Part shown: one piece after another, positions 37,476 to 37,500 of the stretch | Numbering within the stretch: position 1 is the first letter of the stretch | Layout: each line of letters starts with the position of its first letter | Origin: JBAZOD01 sp041648955 | Lineage (GTDB): Bacteria; Patescibacteriota; Patescibacteriia; Patescibacteriales; JAQTRU01 | Assembly: GCA_041648955.1 (NCBI GenBank) | Contig: JBAZOD010000002.1 | Location: 1 to 37,500 of the forward strand | Direction: 5' to 3' | DNA length: 37,500 nucleotides | Program-made: the position numbers and the translations under genes | Notes under the pieces: model-generated | Databases searched by the model: none | What the model was told of the DNA's origin: nothing | The model's input: the letters and a program-made list of their open reading frames with translations, nothing else

Positions 37476-37500
37476 GAATCAATTTATTCTGCTAGCTCTC

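Noticed and set aside
1..37500. CRISPR arrays and insertion sequences
   Set aside because: No regularly spaced repeats of 24-40 bp and no transposase other than the two serine recombinases were seen.

Overview
The window looks like chromosomal DNA of a Candidate Phyla Radiation (Patescibacteria, probably Parcubacteria-like) bacterium. This is inference from AT-rich DNA, small tightly packed genes, weak or absent Shine-Dalgarno sites, ribosomal proteins with added charged tails, a DUF5661 gene, and the usual bacterial core neighbourhoods rpsO-pnp, rpsP-khpA-trmD and infB-rbfA-DHH. The standard bacterial code fits.

Positions 39-112 are tRNA-Asp(GTC). From its 3' end to about 15,723 lies a 15.6-kb integrated element, bounded by a 10-bp direct repeat (106-115 and 14-23 in the 15,7xx range: 15714-15723). 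A large serine recombinase at the left end reads antisense into the tRNA. Cargo, left to right: a small conserved ORF, a hypothetical protein, an HTH protein, a restriction-modification module (two beta-class methyltransferases around a protein with two copies of a PD-(D/E)XK-like motif), a candidate structured RNA with a switch-like terminator, two small hypothetical or membrane proteins, a lipoprotein nuclease (SNase plus excalibur), a noncoding stretch with a diverged duplication, a leader-peptide/terminator unit, DUF2958, a second serine recombinase, a membrane/DUF2726 cluster, and a 1.2-kDa-residue-class (1214 aa) HNH-TPR-GreAB-C-PIN protein that is a probable conflict effector. A large inverted repeat closes the right end.

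From 15,731 the host chromosome resumes: a terminator, rpsO, a NYN-domain protein and pnp. On the minus strand, 19,201-30,744 holds the most unusual region. It has five tandem paralogues of about 480-520 aa, each a helical N-terminal domain followed by a C-terminal phosphohistidine swivel domain with the catalytic His, then an aspartate-carbamoyltransferase-like gene, and a free-standing PEP-synthase-type ATP-grasp domain of 324 aa. No PEP/pyruvate-binding barrel is present. Together the parts look like a rifampin-phosphotransferase-type enzyme split into one kinase module and five acceptor modules. A GC-rich two-gene cassette (histidine phosphatase and M20 amidohydrolase, plus strand, strong ribosome sites) sits between the carbamoyltransferase and the ATP-grasp gene and looks horizontally acquired.

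The right end is ordinary core genome: rpsP, khpA and trmD on the plus strand, and convergent infB, rbfA, DHH phosphoesterase and N-formylglutamate-amidohydrolase-like genes on the minus strand, then DUF5661 and a dispersed inverted-repeat element.
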